In this document: positions 13,874 through 20,787 of the stretch, in pieces | Layout: each line of letters opens with the position of its first letter | How positions within the stretch are numbered: the first letter of the stretch is position 1 | DNA from: a virus | Virus record (IMG/VR): IMGVR_UViG_3300043775_000261 | Span: 1 to 23,144 of that record | DNA length: 23,144 bases | Reading direction: 5' to 3' (one strand) | Program-made: the position numbers and the translations under genes | Notes under the pieces: generated by a model | What the model saw: the letters and a program-made list of their open reading frames with translations, nothing else | Told to the model about the DNA's origin: nothing | The model's database searches: none

Positions 13874-14690
13874 TTACCCTGTGTACATCATTTCAAAAGG
13901 AAGATGGGATACACGATTGACTAGCAAGGCATTAGAACGCATGAATGTACCGTATCACATCGTTATAGAACCGCAGGAATATGATAATTACGCAGCTGTA
14001 ATTGATCCAAAAAAAATACTTGTTTTACCTTTTAGCAATCTTGGTCAAGGCTCAATTCCTGCAAGAAATTGGGTTTGGGAACATTCAATAAGCATTGGCG
14101 CACTCAAACATTGGATACTCGATGACAATATTGAGAACTTTCATCGTCTTAACAGGAACATCAAACCAATTGCTTTAACTGGTGCAATTTTTAAAGCGGC
14201 AGAAGATTTTATTGATCGTTATGAAAACGTACCAATATCAGGTTTTAATTATTATATGTTTTGTAAAGCCTCTGACAATGTTCCACCTTTTGTTTTAAAT
14301 ACCCGTATTTATTCTTGTATTTTGATTCAAAACGACATACCTCACAGATGGCGTGGTAAGTACAACGAAGATACAGATTTGTCATTGCGTGTTTTAAAAG
14401 ATGGTTATTGCACAATTCAATTTAATGCGTTTCTTGCTGGCAAAGTATCAACGCAGCGGTTGAAGGGCGGCAATACAGATGAACTGTATAAAAACGGGAC
14501 ATTGGAAAAATCACAAGTATTGGCAGATTGGCATCCAGACGTTGCAAGAGTTATTTGGAAATTTGGTAGATGGCATCATCAAGTTGACTATAGAAAATTT
14601 CGACGCAACAAACTTATAAAAAAACCCAATCTTGTAATACCTAATCAAATAAATGAATATGGCATGAAGTTAATCGAGGTAAACTCATGA
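13863..14690 (+). CDS. TET-associated-type glycosyltransferase (TAGT), probable DNA base modifier
   Basis: The ATG at 13863 is chosen because AAAGG (13851-13855) is seven bases upstream. The 275-residue protein starts with YPVYIISKGRWDTRLTSKAL, continues with VPYHIVIEPQEYDNYA, LVLPFSNLGQGSIPARNWVW and HWILDDNIENFHRLN, where DDN is the likely nucleotide-sugar/metal site of a GT-A fold. YNEDTDLSLR and a late KFGRWHHQVDYRKFRRNKL basic motif follow. These are features of the TAGT family, predicted to glycosylate modified bases (for example 5-hydroxymethylpyrimidine) in phage DNA. No TET/JBP dioxygenase or hydroxymethylase is seen in this window, so the acceptor base is unknown. The family is well supported; substrate and effect on restriction are inferred. 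Confidence 0.8.
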   Translation: MNPDYPVYIISKGRWDTRLTSKALERMNVPYHIVIEPQEYDNYAAVIDPKKILVLPFSNLGQGSIPARNWVWEHSISIGALKHWILDDNIENFHRLNRNIKPIALTGAIFKAAEDFIDRYENVPISGFNYYMFCKASDNVPPFVLNTRIYSCILIQNDIPHRWRGKYNEDTDLSLRVLKDGYCTIQFNAFLAGKVSTQRLKGGNTDELYKNGTLEKSQVLADWHPDVARVIWKFGRWHHQVDYRKFRRNKLIKKPNLVIPNQINEYGMKLIEVNS

Positions 14691-15319
14691 GTTACATAAT
14701 CGGCAACTTACCGCCAATTAAGTGTTTTGTGCGGCGAGAGTATCTGTACAACTTTGAGAAAGGTCACGGTGAGATTGAGCCTGCCATTTGGGTAAGCATC
14801 AAAGCAATCCGTGGGCAAGTGTTTCGCATTGAAAGCCTGTTGCCACGGTACGGTGCTTTGTACGACAAATTACCTATCCAAGCCTACGTTTGGAATACTA
14901 AACATGGCGATTTAGATTTTGACATTCTGCAACTATGGGATTGCATGGGTTACAGGTTTACCGTGCATGAAAAAATTGGTTTGCGTAATCTTGGGGTCAA
15001 ATTTTTAGGTAAAGACAAAGAATGGCACTTTGGCAAATACTTGTTTACCGTAGACTTTTGTGCTGACGGGATGGATGTAGATACAGGATTTACTGAAGTC
15101 GCTGAAGAACACAAATCATTTAATTTTATTCGGCTAGATAATGGTCAGTTTGCAGCGCAGCCTAATAACCGTTGCCTTTGGTACGACCAGTCGTTAATAC
15201 CGGCTAAGACGGACTTTCCTGATTTCCAAGCATCACGCCACATCTGGACTGTTGACGGGTCACGCAAATGGGCAGTAGGTGACGATTGGTTCTATGACAT
15301 TGGGGAACGGCATGAGTGA
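14687..15319 (+). CDS. Conserved phage protein of unknown function
   Basis: A 210-residue protein in ATGA overlap with the glycosyltransferase. It contains KCFVRREYLYNFEKGHGEIEPAIWVSIKAI, then RIESLLPRYGALYDKLPIQAYVW, DILQLWDCMGY and, late, DNGQFAAQPNNRCLWYDQSL. I recall this as a widespread phage protein without assigned function. It looks like a single soluble alpha/beta domain with conserved His, Glu, Asp and aromatic residues that could form an active site, but I cannot name one. The tight coupling to the TAGT gene could mean a shared pathway, or may only reflect operon packing. Confidence 0.65.
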   Translation: MSYIIGNLPPIKCFVRREYLYNFEKGHGEIEPAIWVSIKAIRGQVFRIESLLPRYGALYDKLPIQAYVWNTKHGDLDFDILQLWDCMGYRFTVHEKIGLRNLGVKFLGKDKEWHFGKYLFTVDFCADGMDVDTGFTEVAEEHKSFNFIRLDNGQFAAQPNNRCLWYDQSLIPAKTDFPDFQASRHIWTVDGSRKWAVGDDWFYDIGERHE

Positions 15320-15641
15320 ATACAGCCCACACCCAGCAATTGAATACATTTGGGACAATGCGCCAGCATATGCTAAAGCAAAGGGTGAACTGGCACAATT
15401 AGAGGCGTTTAAGTCAAGCCTTAAAGCTATCTTAATGAAAGAATCGGGCGAAACTAGCATTGGAGGTCAAGAGCGAGAGGCTTATGCTCACCCAAAGTAT
15501 CAAACCCATTGTGATGCAATTGGGGCAGCAACTGAGCAAGCCGAGTTGCTTAAATGGCGCATGATGAGCGCACAAATGAGGTTTGATGCCTGGCGCACCG
15601 AGCAGGCCAGTAACCGACAAATTGAGAAATTAACGAAATGA
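15312..15641 (+). CDS. Conserved small helical phage protein
   Basis: The ATG at 15312 overlaps the preceding stop by 8 bases; an in-frame ATG at 15279 would overlap far more. The 109-residue product is nearly all helical: YIWDNAPAYAKAKGELAQLE, KSSLKAILMKES, then EREAYAHPKYQTHCDAIGAA and WRMMSAQMRFDAWRTEQASNR. I recall this pattern as a common phage protein found near recombination genes, function unknown. Its shape suggests a three-helix coiled-coil protein. Cytoplasmic, no metal or nucleotide motifs. Confidence 0.65.
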   Translation: MSEYSPHPAIEYIWDNAPAYAKAKGELAQLEAFKSSLKAILMKESGETSIGGQEREAYAHPKYQTHCDAIGAATEQAELLKWRMMSAQMRFDAWRTEQASNRQIEKLTK

Positions 15642-15817
15642 GCCACGAATTACTAAAACAGGTAGCTGCAATAACAAATAAGAAAACCACAAAACTATCA
15701 GCAACTGAAGTTTTAGAACTTCAAATATGCGCTTCAGTCTTAGACTTTATTGACGATGTTGGCAGCGTAGAAGAACTTAGGGCAAAAGTTAATACCTTTT
15801 TAAAGGGTAAAAAATGA
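15638..15817 (+). CDS. 59-residue helical protein, unknown function
   Basis: Starts in an ATGA overlap with the previous gene and ends in an ATGA overlap with the next. Sequence features: a basic N-terminal stretch (ITNKKTTKLSATEV), a hydrophobic helix (LELQICASVLDFIDDVGS) and a charged end (VEELRAKVNTFLKGKK). No family is recognised. Support comes from the coupling at both ends and an ordinary amino-acid composition. Confidence 0.55.
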   Translation: MSHELLKQVAAITNKKTTKLSATEVLELQICASVLDFIDDVGSVEELRAKVNTFLKGKK

Positions 15818-15990
15818 TCGACTATTCTGAAAGCCTAATTAAAATCACATTACTTGTCAGACAATATCGCAAACTTGTCTTAAAAGGACAATTTGACGCT
15901 GCTGCTGACGTTGCTGTGGATATGCAAATTGCAGTTGTTGATCTGCAAGAATGGTCGGAGGCTCAATGTATAGAAACCCAAAACTCTTAG
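15814..15990 (+). CDS. 58-residue helical protein, unknown function
   Basis: Coupled to the previous gene by ATGA and overlapping the YbcO-like gene by 25 bases. The product is largely two helices (IKITLLVRQYRKLVLKGQFDAA and DVAVDMQIAVVDLQEWSE) with a short polar tail. It contains the GGAGG ribosome site of the next gene. No family is recognised. Confidence 0.5.
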   Translation: MIDYSESLIKITLLVRQYRKLVLKGQFDAAADVAVDMQIAVVDLQEWSEAQCIETQNS

Positions 15991-16250
15991 TTGCTTGCCG
16001 CCAGCTGCCGTGCCAACTTTGCGAAACCGAAGATGGAACTGTGGTTGCGGCCCACTCAAACCAATTGGCTGATGGTAAGGGGAAGGGAATCAAAGCATCA
16101 GATTACAGGGTTGCGGCACTATGCTTTAGTTGCCACATGGATCTCGATCAGGGTAATAAACTGACCAAAGACCAACGCAGGGAGTTTTGGGAAATGGCGC
16201 ACCGACGCACGATTGGCGAGCTGTTTGAGCGCAATTTGATTAAATGCTAG
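15966..16250 (+). CDS. YbcO-like (DUF1364) zinc/HNH-type nuclease
   Basis: The start at 15966 is set by GGAGG (15957-15961). The 94-residue protein carries CRQLPCQLCETEDGTVVAAHSNQ, then KGKGIKASDYRVAALCFSCHMDLDQ, the Cys/His arrangement of the YbcO/DUF1364 family. That family is an HNH-like beta-beta-alpha-metal fold found in lambdoid nin-type regions and predicted to cut DNA. CxxC at about 17-20 and CxxCH at about 58-62 would bind the metal. It overlaps the rusA start by 7 bases, matching the usual nin-like neighbourhood of recombination nucleases. Substrate is unknown. Confidence 0.75.
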   Translation: MYRNPKLLVACRQLPCQLCETEDGTVVAAHSNQLADGKGKGIKASDYRVAALCFSCHMDLDQGNKLTKDQRREFWEMAHRRTIGELFERNLIKC

Positions 16251-16594
16251 CCACGCTGCAACTTCCCTTGCCACCGTCAGTAAACGCTTACTGGCGCAAT
16301 TTCCATGGCAGAACAATACTTTCTAAAGCCGCTAGGGAATATAAACAAACGGTCAAAGAATACGTTTTAATTAACAAAATCCCGTATTTTGGCGATGCCA
16401 GACTTCAAGCAATCATCACAATATTCCCTAAAGACCGTAGAAAGCAAGACTTAGATAACAGACTCAAAAGTTTGCTAGATTCTTTAGGCAACGCAGGCGT
16501 GTTTGACGATGACAGCCAGTTTGACAAGATTGAGATAGCCAGGGGAGTGATTAAAACTGGCGGTGGTTGTACAATAATTTTAGCTACTCTGTGA
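16244..16594 (+). CDS. rusA: RusA-type Holliday junction resolvase
   Basis: This 116-residue protein matches RusA in length and motifs: LPLPPSVNAYWR at the N-terminus, and QDLDNRLKSLLDSLGNAGVFDDDSQ, which provides the acidic residues D69, D71 and D89/D90 and K75 corresponding to the catalytic set. RusA dimers cut four-way junctions symmetrically. In phages they resolve recombination intermediates and branched DNA before packaging. It follows the YbcO-like nuclease with a 7-base overlap, and complements the Erf/nuclease pair of the first operon. Confidence 0.93.
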   Translation: MLATLQLPLPPSVNAYWRNFHGRTILSKAAREYKQTVKEYVLINKIPYFGDARLQAIITIFPKDRRKQDLDNRLKSLLDSLGNAGVFDDDSQFDKIEIARGVIKTGGGCTIILATL

Positions 16595-16601
16595 GGTCAA
16601 T

Positions 16602-16973
16602 ATGAAAGAACTAGACGCAGCATCAAGGTTACTAATGGTTTTGCTGCACTCAGCGACCATTGCCCATGTATTGCATTGGAAAACGCCTAGTTACTCAATT
16701 CACAAGGCTTTAGGTAAATATTACAAGCAAATACCTGATTTAGTTGATATTCTTGCAGAAAGTCTATTTGGCAAGTATTCTACGATTACGGACTTTGAAG
16801 ATCATTTTATGATGGAGGATTCACCTCTTCAATACATGACTGAGATTCAAGATTACGTCACAAGTCAGCGTAAACTTATTGCCCAAGATTCAGAGATTCA
16901 AAACGCTGTCGATTCAGTTATGGATTTATTAAACACTACAGTGTATAAACTGCGTCAATTTAGTGAAGAATAA
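16602..16973 (+). CDS. DUF5856-like four-helix (Dps/ferritin-like) phage protein
   Basis: A 123-residue all-helical protein. The first half (LLMVLLHSATIAHVLHWKTPSYSIHKALGKYY) resembles the first helices of Dps-type proteins, where a His-Trp pair and a following His/Asp help bind iron, and continues LVDILAESLFGKYS as a second helix. I recall phage proteins of this kind as DUF5856. The remaining helices are acidic. Whether the ferroxidase residues are complete cannot be judged by eye. It is the last gene before a 22-base gap and the strongly initiated gene at 16996. Proposed roles such as protecting DNA or oxygen handling are inference. Confidence 0.55.
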   Translation: MKELDAASRLLMVLLHSATIAHVLHWKTPSYSIHKALGKYYKQIPDLVDILAESLFGKYSTITDFEDHFMMEDSPLQYMTEIQDYVTSQRKLIAQDSEIQNAVDSVMDLLNTTVYKLRQFSEE

Positions 16974-16995
16974 ATTAATTTAAAAGGAAAACATT

Positions 16996-17613
16996 ATGCC
17001 TAACAGTAAAGCAATTGGTGTCGCATACTCTGACCCACAACTAGATTCATACCAAGTTGGTAGCTCTAATGATCCGATTGCCATTACATCGGCAAGTATT
17101 CTAAACGGCTCTTATGCTACGACTTCAGCATCATCAGGTGATACCCGTTTGAACTATAGCCGTTTAGCGTTCACCTCAACTGGCTCTGGCGAAACTAGCC
17201 GTGTGTTTTCAACAGTAACTGGTGTTGGCGCAGCAGCTGGTGGCACTATTAACGGCGAACACGTTAGTATGTCAGTCAATGGCGCAGGCACAATTAGCGG
17301 TGCGGGTAACGCACTTCGTGCAACCATTGGCGGTACATCAACGAACCCAGGCGGCACTTTGGCAGCTATTCAGGCTGACTCAAACTTTGCAAGCGGTGGC
17401 ACTTGGTCAAACACTTCATTTCTGCGTTTTACAAACAGCGGAACTGGTGCTGTAGCTTATCTAGCCAATGTACCGACAACTGGTAGCGGTCTTTTAATGG
17501 CCCCGCACACCACGCAAGTAATGACTGATTCAATTCGGATCATCATGGCAGACGGATCGGTTCGTTACATCATGTGTACAACATCGTCTGCTAACCGTAC
17601 TGGCGGCGCATAA
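16996..17613 (+). CDS. Gly/Ser/Thr-rich probable virion protein
   Basis: A strong AAAAGGAAAA site precedes the ATG, consistent with high expression. The 205-residue product starts MPNSKAIGVAYSDPQLDSYQV, and after a low-complexity Thr/Ser/Gly region with beta-type repeats (GTINGEHVSMSVNGAGTISGAG) ends in a compact domain (SIRIIMADGSVRYIMCTT). The composition is that of head decoration, fibre or spike proteins. I recall proteins opening this way in aquatic phages but no assigned function. No signal peptide is present. Assignment as structural is an inference from composition and expression signals. Confidence 0.5.
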   Translation: MPNSKAIGVAYSDPQLDSYQVGSSNDPIAITSASILNGSYATTSASSGDTRLNYSRLAFTSTGSGETSRVFSTVTGVGAAAGGTINGEHVSMSVNGAGTISGAGNALRATIGGTSTNPGGTLAAIQADSNFASGGTWSNTSFLRFTNSGTGAVAYLANVPTTGSGLLMAPHTTQVMTDSIRIIMADGSVRYIMCTTSSANRTGGA

Positions 17614-17763
17614 TTGATTAGTAAAGAGTTTTTGTTATCTGAAATCTCTGACTTAGAGGCTGAATCACATAAGGCGCAAACCTTTTTGATTCAGGCTCAA
17701 GCTACTATTGCAGCGTACAAAATGTTGATACATAAGCTAGAAGAATCGCAAATTGAGGAATAA
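17614..17763 (+). CDS. 49-residue coiled-coil protein with TTG start
   Basis: The frame begins directly after the preceding stop with TTG (17614) and ends directly before the GroES-like start. The product (ISKEFLLSEISDLEAESHKAQ ... QAQATIAAYKMLIHKLEESQIEE) is one continuous amphipathic helix. I recall very similar short coiled-coil proteins in aquatic phages next to small structural genes. No function is known. The rare start codon and lack of a clear ribosome site lower confidence in the exact start. Confidence 0.55.
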   Translation: MISKEFLLSEISDLEAESHKAQTFLIQAQATIAAYKMLIHKLEESQIEE

Positions 17764-18030
17764 ATGAATTTACGTCCATTGAAAGACAAAATCGTAATTG
17801 AACCCTTAGAAAGGGTAAAAAGCGAGGTTCTGCAAGTCATTATGGCTGAACGGGACAACATGGGCGTAGTGGTAGCAGCTGGGCCAGACGCAGCAAAGCA
17901 TTTAAAAGAAGGCGAATTTGTCCGGTATGGCACAATGGGCAAAGATGAGTATCTAAAGTATCAAGAATATTTTGTAGACAACAAACGTTACTTAATTATG
18001 TCTTGGCAAGATGTATGTTTTGTTCAATAG
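17764..18030 (+). CDS. GroES-like co-chaperonin
   Basis: An 88-residue protein of the Cpn10 fold: LRPLKDKIVIEPLERVKSEVLQVI at the N-terminus, matching LRPLxDRVVVKxxE of GroES, then MGVVVAAGPD, the conserved G-x-V-x-AxG strand, EGEFVRYG and a last YLIMSWQDVCFVQ strand matching the GroES end. The region between the first strand and GVVVAAGP, where GroES has its mobile loop, is short here. The phage protein may replace host GroES on GroEL to fold a capsid protein, as T4 gp31 does. It starts one base after the preceding stop and lies two small genes upstream of the packaging region. Confidence 0.8.
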   Translation: MNLRPLKDKIVIEPLERVKSEVLQVIMAERDNMGVVVAAGPDAAKHLKEGEFVRYGTMGKDEYLKYQEYFVDNKRYLIMSWQDVCFVQ

Positions 18031-18042
18031 GAAATATTTATT

Positions 18043-18135
18043 GTGCATAAGAAACCTGAACCCAAAAAGAAAGAGCAAAGCGGTAAGATGCCATTGGCGG
18101 CGTTAATCATTGCTTTTAAACGTAAAAAGAAATAA
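18043..18135 (+). CDS. 30-residue Lys-rich peptide, GTG start
   Basis: A short frame from GTG (18043), with AGGAAA about 9 bases ahead, ending in an ATAATG overlap with the next gene. The product is very basic at both ends (HKKPEPKKKEQSGK and FKRKKK) around a small hydrophobic core (MPLAALIIAF). It could be a nucleic-acid-binding or membrane-active peptide. The support is the ribosome site and the exact coupling; the short length keeps this uncertain. Confidence 0.4.
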   Translation: MHKKPEPKKKEQSGKMPLAALIIAFKRKKK

Positions 18136-18395
18136 TGGCTAAGAAATCTGTGTCGTTATCTGTTGGGCGTGGAGAAAAGTTACCTGTCAGCCAAGGCGCA
18201 GGATTAACGGCTAAAGGTCGTGCCAAGATGAACGCAGCAACTGGCTCAAATCTAAAAGCACCAGCACCTAATCCTAAGACAGATGCAGATAAAGGTCGCA
18301 AAGCATCATTTTGTGCGCGTATGTCGGGAGTTGTAGCGCAGGCGAAAGGGCCAGCGGAACGTGCTAAAGCCTCCCTTAAACGATGGAAATGTTAA
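18135..18395 (+). CDS. Basic DUF6321-like conserved phage protein
   Basis: An 86-residue protein: AKKSVSLSVGRGEKLPVSQ, then AGLTAKGRAKMNAATGSNLKAP, and KASFCARMSGVVAQAKGP with a basic end (ASLKRWKC). I recall the combination GLTAKGRAKxNxATGSNLKAPxP and FCARMSG as a small conserved family (DUF6321) common in aquatic phages, of unknown function. It is strongly basic with no membrane segment, suggesting nucleic-acid contact. Conserved Cys residues at FC and the C-terminal KC might bind metal. It precedes another basic small gene. Confidence 0.65.
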   Translation: MAKKSVSLSVGRGEKLPVSQGAGLTAKGRAKMNAATGSNLKAPAPNPKTDADKGRKASFCARMSGVVAQAKGPAERAKASLKRWKC

Positions 18396-18397
18396 TC

Positions 18398-18547
18398 ATG
18401 GCTACCAAATCAGGCTTATATGCAAACATTCATGCTAAACGTGAGCGCATCGAGAAAGGCAGCAAAGAAAAGATGCGTAAGCCTGGCACAGAAGGCGCAC
18501 CTACAGCCAAAGCCTTTAAGCTCGCTGCTAAGACTGCTAAGAAATGA
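18398..18547 (+). CDS. 49-residue basic conserved phage protein
   Basis: The product reads ATKSGLYANIHAKRERIEKGS, KEKMRKPGTEGAPTAKAF and KLAAKTAKK. I recall this KSGLYANIHAKRxRI...KMRKPGxxGAPTAKAF pattern in many aquatic phages, always small and uncharacterised. It overlaps the next start by ATGA. Its charge suggests a nucleic-acid- or capsid-interior-binding role, which is not demonstrated. Confidence 0.7.
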   Translation: MATKSGLYANIHAKRERIEKGSKEKMRKPGTEGAPTAKAFKLAAKTAKK

Positions 18548-18741
18548 CTCCAAATATCTATTTACCTTATCCATCGCCACAAACCGTGGATGAGCTAAAT
18601 GAGGATGTATTAGCGTTACTTAAACAGCCTGGTGTACCGGACAGCCTGATGAACGAATACAATGCTGTGGTTGATAACCCTGAAACACAAGACGATATTG
18701 ACCAAGAGCAAGCTAACTCTGATTCGATGGCTAACGAATGA
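18544..18741 (+). CDS. Acidic small protein before the GIY-YIG gene
   Basis: A 65-residue protein coupled upstream (ATGA) and downstream (ATGA). The middle reads VDELNEDVLALLKQPGVPDSLMNEY, and the C-terminal third is very acidic (DNPETQDDIDQEQANSDSMANE). No family is recognised. It directly follows two strongly basic small proteins, so a charge-complementary partner is conceivable but unsupported. Confidence 0.55.
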   Translation: MTPNIYLPYPSPQTVDELNEDVLALLKQPGVPDSLMNEYNAVVDNPETQDDIDQEQANSDSMANE

Positions 18742-19223
18742 GCGATGCAGTTTATATCTATATGTTGTGTGACCCAGTAAACGGTGAACCACGATATGTA
18801 GGTAAAACTATCTACCCTAACGATAGATATGTATCTCATATTTTTGAAGCTAAATCTAACAAACAAACATTGAAATGTGATTGGATTAGATCGTTGTTAG
18901 AACAAAACAAAAAACCTGTATTTGAAATTATTGATTGTGTTGACCCTAAAGATTGGCAAAACGCAGAAATTAAGTACATTAAAGAATTTAAAGAATTGGG
19001 CGCAAACCTTACAAACATAGCAAAAGGTGGCGAAGGTTTTGAGCAAGGATTTAAACAAGACCAATTTTTTATGATGAAGAAATTATTTGGTGGTTGGTAT
19101 CAAAAAGCGGTAAAAGATAAAGATTTTAAGAAAATGAATAGATTTGCGACATCAATGTTAGGATTGGCAGAACACAAACCTGACTTAGTTCCGAAACGTT
19201 GGAAATTTATTCAATTGCCTTAA
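18738..19223 (+). CDS. GIY-YIG endonuclease (homing-endonuclease-like)
   Basis: A 161-residue protein with the GIY-YIG domain at residues about 5-100: YIYML (6-10) as the GIY strand, RYVGKT (19-24) as the YIG strand, R30 in the following helix, E77 in the NAEIKYIKEF helix and N93 in LTNIAKGGEG. All catalytic positions seem to be present. The remaining ~60 residues (KKLFGGWYQKAV ... LVPKRWKFIQLP) have no clear DNA-binding motif. The gene is visibly more AT-rich, with more Lys/Phe codons, than its neighbours. It lies between small conserved genes and the terminase genes. Free-standing enzymes of this kind in phages spread by cutting alleles that lack them. Confidence 0.82.
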   Translation: MSDAVYIYMLCDPVNGEPRYVGKTIYPNDRYVSHIFEAKSNKQTLKCDWIRSLLEQNKKPVFEIIDCVDPKDWQNAEIKYIKEFKELGANLTNIAKGGEGFEQGFKQDQFFMMKKLFGGWYQKAVKDKDFKKMNRFATSMLGLAEHKPDLVPKRWKFIQLP

Positions 19224-19250
19224 TTTTCATATATTTAGAGGTTGAAACAA

Positions 19251-19535
19251 ATGGGTGCGCCAGCAGGTAATGCTAATGCTGCTAAATCAAGACTGTTTTA
19301 TGACGCTCTTAGAAAGAATCTTGTGCAAAACCCGCATAGAGTGCAGTTAATTGTAGAAAACCTTATTTCTGCCGCTGAAGAAAACGAGCAATGGGCAATT
19401 AAAGAGCTGATAGATCGCATTGATGGCAAACCCATCCAAACAAACACTTTAGAAAATTCTGACGGTTCAGCATTGTTAGCCGGAATTCAAGTAACTTTTA
19501 TTGCACCCAATGACACTAGCAGCAGCAATAGCTAA
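19251..19535 (+). CDS. terS: Probable small terminase subunit
   Basis: The ATG at 19251 gives the N-terminus MGAPAGNANAAKSRLFYDALR, a GAPxGNxNAAK opening common in phage packaging and DUF5681-like proteins; an in-frame TTG at 19242 is less likely. The 94-residue helical protein continues with LVENLISAAEENEQWAIKELIDRIDGKPIQT. It immediately precedes and overlaps (26 bases) the large terminase. Small terminases bind the packaging site and load the large subunit. This one is short and lacks an obvious helix-turn-helix, so the call rests on position and the opening motif. Confidence 0.6.
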   Translation: MGAPAGNANAAKSRLFYDALRKNLVQNPHRVQLIVENLISAAEENEQWAIKELIDRIDGKPIQTNTLENSDGSALLAGIQVTFIAPNDTSSSNS

Positions 19536-20787
19536 AGCCGAGTTTCCTGAGAAACTAAGTTGCCTATTCGATCCCCCACGTTCACGGTATCGGGTTTTAT
19601 TCGGTGGTCGAGGCGGTGCTAAGTCTTGGGGCGTGGCGAGAGCGCTACTAATCCTAGCAGCCCGTGACCAGTTACGCATACTGTGCGCCCGTGAATACCA
19701 GACTTCAATTAAAGATTCGGTGCATAAACTGCTATCGGATCAGATTGCTGACTTGGGATTAGATGGGTTTTACGAGATCACCCAGGCTTCGATCAAGGGT
19801 AAAAACGGCTCAGAATTCTTCTTTGTTGGGCTAAAAAACAATATATCTAACGTCAAATCCTTTGAAGGTGTAGACATTTGTTGGGTTGAGGAAGCACAGA
19901 CGGTATCCAAAACTAGCTGGAACGTGCTGATTCCAACCATTCGCAAAGAACAGTCTGAGATATGGGTGACGTTTAACCCTGAGCTAGAGACTGATGACAC
20001 ATTTCAACGGTTTGTTGCCCATCCACCTAAAGACTGCGTGATCGAAAAGATCAACTGGTCGGACAATCCGTGGTTTCCTGAGACGCTCAGACTTGAGAAA
20101 GACGCACTAAAAGAGCGTGACATTGAGTCATACAATACAGTTTGGGAAGGTGTTTGCAGACAAACGGTAGACGGTGCGGTGTTTGCTCGTGAGATGCAGG
20201 CAGCTGATCTTGAAGGTCGCATCATGCGAGTGCCTTACGATCCTGCCAAGCCTGTTCATGCGGTGTTTGACTTGGGTTGGGCAGATGCTACGGCTATTTG
20301 GTTTATCCAGTTTATCGGCATGGAAATCCATTTGATCCGATACATTGAGGATAACCAGCGCACGATCAGCCATTACTTGTCTGTGATGCAAACATATGGT
20401 TATGTCTATGACACGCTATGGTTGCCGCACGATGCACAGAACAAAACACTAGCGGCTAATGGTCGCAGCATTGAGGAAATTGTGCGAGCTGCGGGTTATA
20501 AGGTGCAAATTACCTCAAAAGTGCCTGTATCTGATAGCATCAACGCAGCTAGAACGATATTCCCCAAGTGCTACTTTGACCGTGAAGAATGTGCTGAAGG
20601 GCTACAATGTCTAAGGCACTATCGTTATGATGTAGACCCAGACACTAAAATGTTTAGTAAAAGTCCGTTGCATGATAATTATTCGCACGGTGCAGACGCA
20701 TTTCGCTATATTGGCTTAGTGGTAAATGAACCACGCAAGATTAAGAAACAGACAACGTATCAATTACCTGTGAGTTGGATGGGATGA
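19510..20787 (+). CDS. terL: Terminase large subunit (DNA packaging ATPase/nuclease)
   Basis: The ATG at 19510 (MTLAAAIAK) is preferred over the in-frame TTG at 19501. The 425-residue protein has Walker A GGRGGAKS (32-39), Walker B VDICWVEEA (121-129) and a following IWVTFNPE coupling motif in the ATPase domain. The C-terminal RNase H-like nuclease has VFDLGWADATAIWF as the first acidic strand and SHGADAFRY as the last acidic motif. This is the PBSX/headful-type large terminase layout. It drives genome DNA through the portal and cuts it. The gene overlaps both the small subunit and the portal start. Confidence 0.95.
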   Translation: MTLAAAIAKAEFPEKLSCLFDPPRSRYRVLFGGRGGAKSWGVARALLILAARDQLRILCAREYQTSIKDSVHKLLSDQIADLGLDGFYEITQASIKGKNGSEFFFVGLKNNISNVKSFEGVDICWVEEAQTVSKTSWNVLIPTIRKEQSEIWVTFNPELETDDTFQRFVAHPPKDCVIEKINWSDNPWFPETLRLEKDALKERDIESYNTVWEGVCRQTVDGAVFAREMQAADLEGRIMRVPYDPAKPVHAVFDLGWADATAIWFIQFIGMEIHLIRYIEDNQRTISHYLSVMQTYGYVYDTLWLPHDAQNKTLAANGRSIEEIVRAAGYKVQITSKVPVSDSINAARTIFPKCYFDREECAEGLQCLRHYRYDVDPDTKMFSKSPLHDNYSHGADAFRYIGLVVNEPRKIKKQTTYQLPVSWMG

